Origin: Streptomyces monashensis | Lineage (GTDB): Bacteria; Actinomycetota; Actinomycetes; Streptomycetales; Streptomycetaceae | Assembly: GCF_001866665.1 (NCBI RefSeq) | Contig: NZ_MLYO01000013.1 | Span: 104,865 to 168,864, forward strand | Direction of reading: 5' to 3' | DNA: 64,000 nt | Shown: in pieces, positions 52,295 through 61,329 of the stretch | Position numbering within the stretch: position 1 is the stretch's first letter | Layout: every line of letters begins with the position of its first letter | The notes under the pieces: model-generated | The model's database searches: none | What the model was told of the DNA's origin: nothing | Seen by the model: only the letters and a program-made list of their open reading frames with translations | Position numbers and translations under genes: made by a program

Positions 52295-53422
52295 TCATGG
52301 CCGCGTTTCGCCGATCACCCGTACAGCGCGTTCGATCTCCGCCCCGGACAGGTCCGCCCGCGCGGTCAGTCGCAGCCGCGAGATGCCGTCGGGCACGGAA
52401 GGAGGACGGAAGCAGCCCACGGCCAGCCCTGCCGTACGGCAGTCGGCCGCCCAGCGCACCGCCTGCTCCGGGGACGGAGCCCGCACGGAGACCACCGCGG
52501 CGTCCGGACGCACCGCGTCCAGACCCGCGGCGGTCAGTCGTGCGTGCAACTCCGCGGCCACGTCGCGGGCGCGCGCCGCCCGATCCGGCTCACGCACGAG
52601 CAGCCGCAGGGCCGCCAGCGCCGCACCGGCCGCCGCCGGGGCCAGCCCCGTGTCGAAGATGAACGTCCGCGCCGCGTTGACCAGATGGTCGATCACCCGC
52701 GCCGGTCCCAGCACCACCCCGCCCTGACTGCCCAGCGACTTGGACAGGGTGGCCGTGACCACCACGTCCGCCGCGCCCGCGAGCCCCGCCGCGTACGGCG
52801 CGCCCCGGCCGCCGTCGCCCAGCACCCCGAGCCCGTGCGCGTCGTCCACGACCAGTCCGGCCCCGTGCTCGCGGCAGGCCGCGGCCAGCTCGGCCAGGGG
52901 TGCCGCGTCGCCGTCCACGGAGAACACCGTGTCGGAGACGACGATCGCCGCACCCTCGTGCGTGCTCAGCGCCTTGCGCACCGCCTCGGGGTCGGCGTGC
53001 CCGACGACCTGCCGGGTGCCCCGGGCGAGCCGGCAGCCGTCGATGAGCGAGGCGTGGTTGCCCGCGTCGGAGACGATCAGCGAGCCGTGCGGGCCGAGCG
53101 CCGTGACCGCGGCCAGGTTCGCGGCGTACCCGGAGGAGAAGACCAGGGCCGCCTCGAAGCCGCAGAAGGCGGCCAGCTCTCGTTCCAGCCGGGTGTGCAG
53201 CTCGGTGGTGCCGGTGACCAGCCGGGAACCGGTGGAGCCGCCGCCCCAGGTCCGGGCCGCCCCGGCCGCGCCCTCGACGACCTCGCGATGGTGGGCGAGG
53301 CCCAGGTAGTCGTTGCTCGCCAGGTCCAGCAGGGGCGAGTCGGCGGGGCGCGGGCGCAGGGTGCGGACGAGTCCGGCGCGGCGGCGCGCCTCGGCCTGGT
53401 CGTCGATCCAGCCGAACGCCAT
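52295..53422 (-). CDS. bioF: 8-amino-7-oxononanoate synthase
   Basis: 375 residues, alpha-oxoamine synthase condensing pimeloyl thioester with alanine in biotin synthesis. Motifs: LASNDYLGLAHH, GSTGSRLVTGTTELH, VVDDAHGLGVLG and the PLP lysine in TLSKSLGSQGG. ATG 53422 follows GGAGGACCC. In S. coelicolor it neighbours bioB/bioA/bioD; here no other bio gene follows and the sequence turns into gene debris, so the rest of the pathway must be elsewhere or lost. Confidence 0.93.
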   Translation of the reverse strand: MAFGWIDDQAEARRRAGLVRTLRPRPADSPLLDLASNDYLGLAHHREVVEGAAGAARTWGGGSTGSRLVTGTTELHTRLERELAAFCGFEAALVFSSGYAANLAAVTALGPHGSLIVSDAGNHASLIDGCRLARGTRQVVGHADPEAVRKALSTHEGAAIVVSDTVFSVDGDAAPLAELAAACREHGAGLVVDDAHGLGVLGDGGRGAPYAAGLAGAADVVVTATLSKSLGSQGGVVLGPARVIDHLVNAARTFIFDTGLAPAAAGAALAALRLLVREPDRAARARDVAAELHARLTAAGLDAVRPDAAVVSVRAPSPEQAVRWAADCRTAGLAVGCFRPPSVPDGISRLRLTARADLSGAEIERAVRVIGETRP

Positions 53423-53483
53423 GGGTCCTCCGGGGCTTTTGTAGGTAGCGGACAGACACTAGCGGCACGACCAGCAGCCCAGG

Positions 53484-53501
53484 GTGTGGCAATACCCACA
53501 C
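53484..53501. promoter_or_regulatory. Inverted repeat upstream of bioF
   Basis: Perfect 6-base arms GTGTGG-CAATAC-CCACAC, 62 bases before the bioF start. Could be an operator for biotin control; no match to a known BioQ or BirA site is claimed. Nothing else is seen between bioF and the debris at 53.58 kb apart from AT-rich patches such as GGCTATATCACACC. Confidence 0.4.
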
Positions 53502-53584
53502 GGGGTTTTATCAAGCAAGGAGAACGTCCAGCTCAGAGGCTATATCACACCCTAGACTGAAGATCGTCTCTCACTGCACGGACC

Positions 53585-54044
53585 GGCCGCGCGCCCAGGC
53601 GGCGCCGACGCGAATCAGAGGCTGCTGCCGCGCGACCGCACAGCGAAGCGCCTGTAACCGACGCGCCGAAGACGGTGGTGAAGGTCCGCAGTGCCCCTGG
53701 GGTGCGGTCCAGGGCCCAGGCCGCGGTTGAAGTGCTGGTGGTCAGGAAGCGGCAGGGCTCGGGGCCGATCACGAACAGCTCTGCCCGGCGGCCGGAGGTG
53801 TCGGCGGCGAGCATCACGAGGTCGTTGAAGGTTTGACGCTTGCGCATGGCGTCCGCGCCGCGCCAACGAGCGAGCTTGAACTCCGCGATGCGCTGGTCTG
53901 TCTCCAGGTCGTACGGGCGGCTCGGGTCGTTGCCGGCGCCGAGGGAGGGGCAGACGGTGATGCGTTCTTCATCCCCGAGTTGGTGACCAGCAGGTTGCGC
54001 CACCGAACCCCGGACACCGGCGCATAGTCGGGCCTGGGCACCAC
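53585..54044 (-). pseudogene. PD-(D/E)XK-like gene fragment with a frameshift
   Basis: The frame opening at 54044 reads PDYAPVSGVRWRNLLVTNSG, then shifts at the four-base homopolymer 53973-53976 to DEERITVCPSLGAGNDPSRP, followed by ETDQRIAEFKLARW and FNDLVMLAAD. The ETD...EFK spacing with flanking basic residues is like a PD-(D/E)XK nuclease core, but I do not recognise the family. It runs into non-conserved sequence before 53585. The N-terminus is cut by the sulfotransferase-like remnant. Confidence 0.5.
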
Positions 54045-54784
54045 GGTAGGGGCGGGCGGCGGTCGGAGCCTGGACGCCCGCGCGACGGGGGCTGGAGCTC
54101 GTACAGATCGTCACCGGCCACCCATTCCCGAGTCGTGCCCGTGACGTGCGGCCCGAGCGTCTGCAGGGCCGCCTCGAACGTCGCGGCGACCGACTCGCTG
54201 ACCCCGGCCGCGTCACCGGGAGAGAGCCTGGCGGTCAACCGGTCCTTGTGCCCGGTGGTCGCGAACGTGGCATCCGCCGCCTCCTGGCCCTGGTCCGGCT
54301 GCGGCGCCTCAAGAGCAGGCACCGGAACGTCCAGGAATCGGGCCAGGCCGGACAGTGTGGCCGCACGGTCGGCGACATGCCGCTCGTACGGGATGACCAG
54401 CCGAGGCCGAGCCTCGTTGGCCGGGCCGTGCAACGATCTGGCCAGCAGCAGCGCCTTGACCGCGATCAGCCGCCCCAAGGCAGTGAACGGGTCCGGGCCG
54501 TCGTCCGGCAGCAGTGCCGCGAACGACGCACGCCAGCGCGGGGCACGGGCCGGCGCCGACACCTGCGCGTACCGGTCGTCGTACCGCCAGCGCTCCCACA
54601 GCCCCCCGCGCGCGAACGACGACGCGATCCCGACGGGGGCCCGGGTCAGGACGATGGCCGGCGACCGAGGCAGGAGCCCGAGCACCGTGTCGACCGCGAA
54701 GAACAGGTTCGTCTCCTTCACCAGGTGCCGGCCGGGTCCGTGCAGGTCGCACAGCGCACACCAGCTGGTGCCAGCCCAGCCCGC
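53969..54784 (-). pseudogene. Sulfotransferase-like gene, N-terminus lost
   Basis: The open segment reads LHGPGRHLVKETNLFFAVDT, then LLPRSPAIVLTRAPVGIASS, ERWRYDDRYAQV and LVIPYERHVADRAATLSGL, the order seen in PAPS sulfotransferase-like proteins (phosphosulfate-binding Arg/Ser strand in the middle). The N-terminal P-loop-like GSSRSGTT segment is missing: the frame is closed by a stop at 54785-54787. The last 40 residues are read-through into the PD-(D/E)XK fragment. Inactive. Confidence 0.55.
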
Positions 54785-54787
54785 TCA

Positions 54788-54971
54788 GCCCGGCCTCGTG
54801 CAGGCTCGGCGGGACGCGGTCGGCGGGCGACAGCGGATGCTCCCGGCTCAACTGCTGCCGGAAGGGCTCGTTGTGCTGCGGCATCGTCTGACGCAGCGAG
54901 TCGGACAGCCAGTGCCTGACATGGTTGGCGATCTCGACGCCGCCGAGTGTGAAGTAGTCGAGCAGCGCCAT
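54788..54971 (-). pseudogene. N-terminal scrap of an unrelated gene
   Basis: Starts at ATG 54971 with a good ribosome site (GGAAGG) and reads MALLDYFTLGGVEIANHVRH, an opening I associate with phage-type structural or tail proteins in Streptomyces. After about 20 residues similarity stops and the frame runs into the sulfotransferase-like remnant. Confidence 0.4.
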
Positions 54972-55095
54972 GGGCCACCTTCCGGGGAAGGGTGCGGCTC
55001 TTCCGTAGGGAGGGGGTGAGCTGGGAGTTCGGCGCTGGGGCTGTGGTCTTGGGAATGCTGCTTCTACGGTGTGGTCACGACCTGGGGGGGCGGCG

Positions 55096-56060
55096 ATGGG
55101 TTCGTTGTTCGAGGAACTGGACGCGCGGGAGGCAGCATCCCGTGCACGGATCGAGGAACTGCGGCGGCAGGTCGCCGAGTTGACACAGGCGATCGAGCAT
55201 GAGGAAGCGACGCTGTCGCGTCTTGTGATCACTCGGGAGACGGTCACGGAGATCCTCGGCCCGGCCCAAGCCCGGCGGCCGACCGCGCACCGTGCGCTCC
55301 ATCCGAGCCCTGGTCCTGCGCCTGGCCGCCGAAAACCCGGCATGGGGGTACCGGCGCCTGCACGGAGAGCTGCTCGTCCTCGGCGTCAAGGTGGCCGCCT
55401 CCACGGTCCGGGAAATCCTCAAGGACGCCGGCATCCCCCCCATCGCCCGAGCGCACCTCCACCACCTGGGCGAACTTCCTGCGCTCCCCGGCCGATGCAC
55501 TCCTCGCGTGCGACTTCTTCGAGACCATCACCCTGTCCGGAGCCCGCCTGTACGTACTCGCGGTGATCGAGCACACGAACCGGCGGATCCGGATCCTGGG
55601 CGCCACCGAGCGTCCGACCGCGTCCTGGGTGACCCAGGCCGCGAAGAATCCGGTCATGGACCTCGAGGACGCCGGCAACCGCGCCCGCTATCTGATCAGG
55701 GATCGGGACGGGAAACTCCCCGCGCTGTTCGACGCCGTCCTGCAGGACGCGGGCATCGAGGCCGTGCTCACCGGGGTCCGCGCCCCCCGCATGAACTCCA
55801 TCATGGAAAGGTGGGTACAGACCTGCCGACGCAAGCTGCTGGACCGCACGCTCATCTGGAACCCGCGCCACCTGCTCCACACATTGCGCGAGTTCGAGCA
55901 CTTCTACAACGAGCACCGACCGCACCAGGCCCTCGCCAACGCGCGGCCGCTACACCCACTCCCCCAACCGATCACCCACCCCGAGGACATCGCCCACCTC
56001 GACATACGAAAACGTGAACATCTGGGCGGCATCCTCCACGAGTACCGACATGCCGCCTGA
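55096..56060 (+). mobile_element. Decayed rve transposase, copy 1, joined to a coiled-coil ORF start
   Basis: From ATG 55096 a 54-residue coiled coil reads MGSLFEELDAREAASRARIE and runs to TRETVTEILG, the start of another element's ORF. It joins at about 55258 to an integrase-core transposase beginning GRPRTVRSIRALVLRLAAEN. That frame breaks at a run of C around 55435-55441 and resumes as PERTSTTWANFLRSPADALL. The DDE residues are present: D in LACDFFET, D in LIRDRDGK and E in NSIMERW. It ends HLGGILHEYRHAA at 56060. Not functional as it stands. Confidence 0.8.
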
Positions 56061-56310
56061 CCTCTACGGATGAGGTATTCGGCAAGCGCAGCATCGGAAC
56101 TGCGACATGCCCCGCCGACCTCGCAAACATGCACGGCACTCGGAACCGAAGCTCAACAGCAACGCTGCGCCTACCCAAACACTCATCCGTCCTGGTGGGG
56201 GCTGGTGTACGGGTGGTGTCGAGCGCGGGCGCTTGGGCGGGTGCTCTGGGCACCTGGTGAGTGCCCCGGCAGGATGATCTGTCGGGCTGCTTTGACTTGC
56301 CTGTCCGGGT

Positions 56311-57063
56311 GTGGCGAACGTGTTCACCCTGCTGCGGCTGCTGCCGGTGAGCAACCAGGACACGGACGCGGAGATCCTCGCGCTGCGTCATCAGATCACC
56401 GTGCTGGAACGCCGGCCCGGCCGGGATCGGGTGCGGTTCGCCCCGCGTGACCGGGTGTTCCTGGCCGCGCCACTGCGCCGGCTCCCGCGCGGTGTGCTGC
56501 GCCGGGCACGGCTGCCGGTGCGCCCGGACACTGTGCTGCACTGGCACCGTGACCCGGTCTCGCGCCGCCGCGTGGCCCGTTCCCGGACGGGGCGTGCGGG
56601 TCGGCCGCGTACCGTGCGCGCGATCCGCGTTCTCGTGCCGCGTCCGGCGCGGGAGAATCCCGGCCGGGGCTACCGGCGCAATCCACGGCGAGCTGCTGGT
56701 TCTGGGCGTGCAGGTCGCCGCCTCCACGGTGTGGGAGATCCTGCAGGAGGCGGGGACCGACCCTGCACCCGAGCGGGGTTCCAGCACCTGGACGGACTTT
56801 CTGCGCTCCCAGGCCGATGCCCTGCCGGCATGTGACTTCTTCGAAGCGGTCACCCTGTCCGGGGCGCGGCTGTACGTGTTCGCGGTGATCGGGCACGCCG
56901 GCCGGCGCATCCGCATCCTGGGCACGACGGCGCACCCCACCGCCTCCTGGGTGGCACAGGCCGCCAGGAACCTCGTCATGGATCTCGAGAATGCCCGCTG
57001 CCGGGCCCGGTTCATGATCCGCGACCGCGACGGGAAGTACCCCGCCCGGTTCGACACCGTCCC
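56311..57063 (+). mobile_element. Decayed rve transposase, copy 2, C-terminally truncated
   Basis: Same family as copy 1 but with its own N-terminus: GTG 56311, VANVFTLLRLLPVSNQDTDA, then EILALRHQITVLERRPGRD. A frameshift near 56680 moves the core to another frame (AIHGELLVLGVQVAAST; DPAPERGSSTWTDFLRS). It keeps the first two DDE acids (ACDFFEAV, MIRDRDGK) and is cut at about 57060, losing the Glu and the last third. Copies 1 and 2 are direct repeats about 1.3 kb apart and could recombine. Confidence 0.8.
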
Positions 57064-57252
57064 GTCGACCTGCCGCACCTGACCTCTGCGCTGGGCCTCG
57101 ACCCCCACGACATCCCTCCCGAGCTGGCGGACCTGATCCCGGATATCGAGGAAGTCGCAGTCCACTGCCGCTTCACTTCCTGCGGCACCCAGATGGCGAT
57201 TGCCGCTAAGACGGAGCACGTTGAGTTCGCCGTTGCCCTTCTCACCGCATAA
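57064..57252 (+). pseudogene. C-terminal gene fragment of unknown family
   Basis: 62 codons, open from the transposase junction to TAA 57250-57252: VDLPHLTSALGLDPHDIPPE, then VAVHCRFTSCGTQMAIAAK. Good Streptomyces codon bias, no start codon. It looks like the end of a gene cut by the transposase copy. Family not recognised. Confidence 0.45.
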
Positions 57253-57313
57253 CGGTCCGGCAAGCGACGGGCCCGGAGCCGCGGCAGGAGCAGGTGAGCT
57301 CGCCTCGGCGGGC

Positions 57314-57892
57314 TCAGCCCCTATGCTGCGGCTGGGCGAGTCCTGCCGGGTCGATCTCGAAGGGGAACGGCTCGTCGATGCGGGTAACGGTGCCCGGTAG
57401 GGCGATCGCCGTTTCGACGTACCGGCCGCCGTCCAGCTCGCTGACGATCAGGCGCGGGGCTGGGTCGAACTCCAGGCGCCAGTAGTGCGGGATCGCAGCC
57501 TCCGCGTACAGCAAGGGCTTGAGCTTGCGGTCCATGGTCTTGTTGCCGGGCGAGACGAGCTCGACGACCAGCTGAACCGCGTCGGCGTCGAGGCTGACGC
57601 CGTCCTCGGCGGTCGCGCCCGCGTCGGCGACGACGATGTCCGGCACTACCAGCCCGGACGGCAGGATCACGTTGATGGCCTCCAGCACTTCGACCGGGGC
57701 GCCGGCAGCCTCGGAGGCCGCGTCCAGGGCGACGTGGAGCCGGAAGCTCGCACGCTGATGGCGCAGGCCGGGGGCGGGGGACATCACGAGCGACTCCCCC
57801 AGCAGCTCGTAGCGGACGGTCCGGTCTTCGGGCAGGGCCAGGACGTCCTCGACGCTCCAGGGCCCGTGGTGCGTAAAGCTGGCAACGCTCAT
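57314..57892 (-). CDS. Uma2 family (DUF820) PD-(D/E)XK nuclease-fold protein
   Basis: 192 residues, intact. Motifs: ALPEDRTVRYELLGESLVMS, VVPDIVVAD (Asp), and QLVVELVSPGNKTMDRKLK with the Glu and Lys of the nuclease core. Uma2 proteins are widespread in actinobacteria and cyanobacteria, often near mobile DNA, and their role is unknown. It stands alone between the transposase remnants and the initiator tRNA. Confidence 0.88.
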   Translation of the reverse strand: MSVASFTHHGPWSVEDVLALPEDRTVRYELLGESLVMSPAPGLRHQRASFRLHVALDAASEAAGAPVEVLEAINVILPSGLVVPDIVVADAGATAEDGVSLDADAVQLVVELVSPGNKTMDRKLKPLLYAEAAIPHYWRLEFDPAPRLIVSELDGGRYVETAIALPGTVTRIDEPFPFEIDPAGLAQPQHRG

Positions 57893-58472
57893 CCCTTCAC
57901 CTCCATCACGTACTGACAGTCTGGCCTACTCCGACAGCCAGTGTCTTCCTCCCCGCCCCGTGCATTCCCGTGCTGCCATGGGCCCGGCTCTCGGTGAGCG
58001 AGCTCTCGGCCCACCGAGATGCACTCCCGAGATCGGCTACGGAAGAGCCGAACGCCTTGAGGAGCCTGGCCGCCATGACCGGCTCCATCCCGTCAAGCGC
58101 GGCCTCGATCGCCACCGCCTGGACCTCTTCCTCGGTGTCGGCGGCACTTCAGCCGGCAGGTCGTCGAGAGGCATCACCAGGCCGAGCCGAAGCGGCCATC
58201 ACACGCAGCACCGACGTCGAGCACCGCGAGAGGCGACACGGCCGTCGCTGGCACGGACGCGAAGGAATGCTGGGTGAAAGGTCAGCCCGCCGGGGAAGCA
58301 CCGACCATTATCGCGCGGTCCCGACCCTGACTTACGCCGCGCAGAGCCAGAGCCTTCACGGTTCGTCTCACCGGCTGGGCGTGGATGCGGTGGCGCAGAG
58401 GGGGCGCTGGCGAGCTGGAACGACAACCGATTCGGCTGGACCAGGACTCTGCCGTAGAGTTCAGCGTGCCGT
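57893..58472. other. Region between Uma2 gene and tRNA, one doubtful small frame
   Basis: No firm gene. On the minus strand 58172-57906 reads DTEEEVQAVAIEAALDGMEP, then VMAARLLKAFGSSVADLGS; it is helical and coding-like, but opens only after a stop and has no convincing start. A frame beginning MPLDDLPAEV at about 58180 points into it one base out of phase, so this may be a frameshifted small gene. The plus side holds the promoter of the tRNA. Confidence 0.35.
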
Positions 58473-58546
58473 CGCGGGGTGGAGCAGCTCGGTAGCTCGC
58501 TGGGCTCATAACCCAGAGGTCGCAGGTTCAAATCCTGTCCCCGCTA
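58473..58546 (+). tRNA. Initiator tRNA-fMet (CAU)
   Basis: 74 bases. Acceptor CGCGGGG / CCCCGCT leaves C1 unpaired with U72, and the anticodon stem-loop CTGGG-CTCATAA-CCCAG has three G-C pairs next to the loop: both are initiator marks. T arm GCAGG-TTCAAAT-CCTGT. No CCA is encoded. A strong hairpin follows 6 bases later. Confidence 0.95.
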
Positions 58547-58552
58547 CTTGAT

Positions 58553-58588
58553 GTGAGGGGCCGGTGGATTCTTCCACCGGCCCCTCAC
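58553..58588 (+). terminator. Hairpin terminator after tRNA-fMet
   Basis: Perfect 16-base stem GTGAGGGGCCGGTGGA / TCCACCGGCCCCTCAC with loop TTCT. Confidence 0.9.
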
Positions 58589-58683
58589 TGTGTACGCAGT
58601 CGCCTCGGATCCACCCCTGCGATCGGACGGACCGCTCCTGTCGGACTGTGCGTGTCAGACCGTCGGGCAGCCGGCCGCCTTGA

Positions 58684-58862
58684 GGCCGTTGTTGAGCCCG
58701 GTCATCGAGCAGGGGCAAGGCATCGCCACCCGTCACGAGAAGACCGCAACCATCCACCCGGCCGAACTTCACATTGCAGGCATTTCACCCTGGTCCGCTC
58801 GGCGATCCAAACGAAGGTTCGGAGAGAAATTTGTGAGATGCCCGCCCTCGGTGAACAGTAAA
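58684..58862 (+). mobile_element. C-terminal scrap of an IS5-type transposase
   Basis: Reads VIEQGQGIATRHEKTATIHP, then HIAGISPWSARRS, resembling the end of IS5-family DDE transposases (glutamate helix, then RxDK-type region). Only about 45 recognisable residues remain, with no start and no inverted repeats seen. Confidence 0.5.
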
Positions 58863-59167
58863 AACAGCCTCTGACCTGGGACTTTCAGTGGATCACTAGA
58901 ATCCGGTCCCTAGTCTATGTAACTGTCCACCTGGTCCACCGTGGTCCGTGGCGACAGCAGATATGCAGGTCAGAGGCTCTCGCGTGCTTCCGTGTGCTCT
59001 CGTGTGTGAGAGATACGTGAGACGAGGTGAGACGAAGAGCTATCTGGTCGCACTGAATCCTGGCGGGTCTCCGGTGCGGTGGAACGCCCCGTTCGACCGG
59101 CCCCGCACGGAGCTTCGACCGGGCGGGGGCCTGGCAACCGCGCCGCCCGCCGGGCGATACTGGCGGC
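58863..59167. other. Non-coding stretch before the AbiEii-type module
   Basis: About 300 bases with lower GC than the rest of the window and no supportable frame. It should contain the promoter of the two-gene module. A short G/T-rich repeat (CCACCTGGTCCACCGTGGTCC at 58928-58948 in part) is visible. Confidence 0.4.
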
Positions 59168-59536
59168 ATGACCGTGCGGTCTCCCTCGTTTCCGGTGCCG
59201 AACGCGTTCGAGCTGTTGTGTGAGCAGTACGTGAAGCGGCTGCCCGCTCAGCTGGAGGACCTGACCGGTCCGGCCCACGGCACCGTCGACCTGCCGCTGC
59301 ATGTGGCCTGGTCGGGCCGCCGCTCCTACACGCTGGAGCAGCCTCGCTCTCGGATGGGCCTGTACCGCACCGTTCTGGCCGAAGGACAGCGCCAGGACCT
59401 GATCGACTTCTTGAACCGCGATCTGCTCATCGAGCAGTGGCCCGTGCTGCGCACGCTGATCAGCCGCCCGATCAGGGACGTGTGGGAAGCCGCTTTCCCC
59501 GAGCTCACCACCGCGACGGTCGCGACAGCCGCGTGA
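59168..59536 (+). CDS. Unrecognised protein coupled to the AbiEii-type nucleotidyltransferase
   Basis: 122 residues from ATG 59168. Soluble; reads MTVRSPSFPVPNAFELLCEQ, HVAWSGRRSYTLEQPRSRMG, DLIDFLNRDLLIEQWPVLRT, with a hydrophobic Ala/Thr tail. It does not show the winged-helix N-terminus of AbiEi antitoxins. Its stop overlaps the start of the nucleotidyltransferase gene (GTGA at 59533-59536). By position it is the candidate antitoxin or partner; the function is not known. Confidence 0.75.
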   Translation: MTVRSPSFPVPNAFELLCEQYVKRLPAQLEDLTGPAHGTVDLPLHVAWSGRRSYTLEQPRSRMGLYRTVLAEGQRQDLIDFLNRDLLIEQWPVLRTLISRPIRDVWEAAFPELTTATVATAA

Positions 59537-60204
59537 ACCTGACAGGTCTGCACCGCCGGCTCCTGGCCGACGTCCTCGCTATCGGCACGCCCTACCCGCT
59601 GGTGATCACCGGCGGGTACGCCGTCCAAGCCAATGGCTTGGACGACCGGCTCTCCCAGGATCTGGACGTGGCCACCGAGAACCCGGCTCCTGTCGACGAG
59701 ATCATCCGCACAGTCGGCGACGGCCTGGCCGAGCGTGGCTGGGGCGTCCAGCACATCGAGTCGAGTCCGCTCTCGGGCCGGCTCATCGCCACCGACCTCA
59801 CCACGGGCGAGGAGTGCGAGGTCGACGTCCTCAAGGAGGCGTTCTGGGCCCCACCCATGGCCACGGAGTACGGTCCAGTTCTCGCCCTGGACGACGTGAT
59901 CGGCACCAAGGTCCGCGCACTCGCCGACCGCGGCGCGGTCCGCGACCTCATCGACGTCCACGCCGCGACCCGGCATCCCACCACTGCCGACCTTGAAAAC
60001 CTCGGCCGCCGCCACGCCCGCTTCGAGTTCAGCCTCCACGACCTGCACGACCGCCTCGCCGGCGCCGAGTGGTGGGACGACCAGGACTTCACCGACTACG
60101 GCCTGAGTCCTGAGCAGGTAGAGGACCTGCGTACATGGGCGCCGACCTGGGCCGACGACCTCGCCACCCGACTCCACGCCGACCAAGACCTCGACGAGGA
60201 CTGA
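59533..60204 (+). CDS. AbiEii/AbiGii-type nucleotidyltransferase (toxin family)
   Basis: 223 residues. Nucleotidyltransferase core: GGYAVQANGL followed by the metal acids in SQDLDVAT, then GEECEVDVLKEAF and LALDDVIGTKVRALADRGAV with RDLIDV, the order of the AbiEii/MenT class. Such proteins modify tRNA 3' ends or other targets and arrest growth, giving phage defence by abortive infection. GTG 59533 overlaps the stop of the 122-residue gene. Intact while most neighbours are broken, which argues for selection. Confidence 0.85.
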   Translation: MNLTGLHRRLLADVLAIGTPYPLVITGGYAVQANGLDDRLSQDLDVATENPAPVDEIIRTVGDGLAERGWGVQHIESSPLSGRLIATDLTTGEECEVDVLKEAFWAPPMATEYGPVLALDDVIGTKVRALADRGAVRDLIDVHAATRHPTTADLENLGRRHARFEFSLHDLHDRLAGAEWWDDQDFTDYGLSPEQVEDLRTWAPTWADDLATRLHADQDLDED

Positions 60205-60800
60205 CCCGCTGCTCAGCGGCGTCGGTCTGGGCTAGGTGTGTCATGTCATGACGTTGGTGCCATCAGCTCGATACTTAACGACCATTCCCGACCATCGATA
60301 TCTGCCCAGGAGTCCAGGAGCGGGAGGAACCCTGATGGTGCGGCTACCTCACGATCGGTCCAGTAGAGCAGGCACTCACCGTCACGATCCCACGCCGGGG
60401 AGACGCAGTCAGCTGTAACTGTTGCAAGCACCGCATCACCGTACTGAGCAGCACGACAACAGGGTCTGCTGCACGATCGGGTGACAACCTGTCACCCGAC
60501 CCTGCAGCAGACCCGCCCACCACAACAGCGTGATGACGGGAGTGATCAACAAGCTACCCAGGCAAAGCATGGCAAGGGCACCCGCCGGCAGGCCAGTGAC
60601 CACCTGCGTCACGAGCCACATCAGGTTGCGGCGGGCAGCGCGCGGGCGCGGCTCGACCGACTGTCCAGGAGGATCGTGGGAGGCCCCACGCGGATCACCC
60701 GAGATAGCCAGGCGACCCCGCAGCACTACAGGCAGCTGCACCTTTCGTCCCGCGGCCAGCGGTAGCGACCCGCAAACCCACGCTTACCCAGCGTGGCGGC
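60205..60800. other. Low-information stretch with possible sensor-kinase scrap
   Basis: No supportable gene. The minus frame around 60640-60510 reads NLMWLVTQVVTGLPAGALAM, like the membrane part of a putative-sensor histidine kinase, without start or continuation. A second minus frame 60431-60246 (WDRDGECLLYWTDREV) has atypical codons including TTA and no family. Repeats CAGCAGACC and GGTCTGCTGCA near 60470-60510 form an inverted repeat. Confidence 0.35.
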
Positions 60801-61190
60801 ATGACATCCACAAGCCCGAGCTCTACGACCGGCCCGATCGGCAGCGCCCTGCTCGGCGGCAAACTGCTGCCCCGGGCACGGCTGACCGAGAGGCAGGACA
60901 CCGTCCCGGTCAACCAGGACATCCAGGCGTTCTGGCCACACGGACGCTACGGCCTCGGCCTAGTCGAACGGCCTCTGTCCTGCGGCGGAAGCTACTGGAG
61001 TCACGAAGGCGGCAACGGTGGCTACATCACCCTGAACGGCGCCACCGATAACGGCAGCCGCACCGTCACCGTCTCCATGTCCACAGCTTTGGGCGACTCG
61101 CCCGACAACACACTCCGACAGGAGCAAGCCGCCAGCAACCTCGTCGGCCACGCGCTGTGCGACACCCCCGGCAACAGGCAGGGCACGTAA
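60801..61190 (+). pseudogene. Serine hydrolase (beta-lactamase/DD-peptidase type) C-terminal fragment
   Basis: About 110 residues match the end of class C-like serine hydrolases: SALLGGKLLPRARLTERQDT, then YGLGLVERPLSCGGSYWSHE with the HxG motif as HEGG, and NGATDNGSRTVTVS. The catalytic SxxK and YxN parts are missing, so it is inactive. The upstream joint is unclear. Confidence 0.65.
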
Positions 61191-61329
61191 AGGCCTTCCC
61201 CAGCATCCGGAATTCCAGCCAGAACTACGAAATTCCCCATGCCTACGGTTACGTAATTCCCCGGGCGCCCCACAGATCAGTTGGCATGTTCCGTAGAACC
61301 ACGACGCCTCACAGCTGATCACGGAGACG

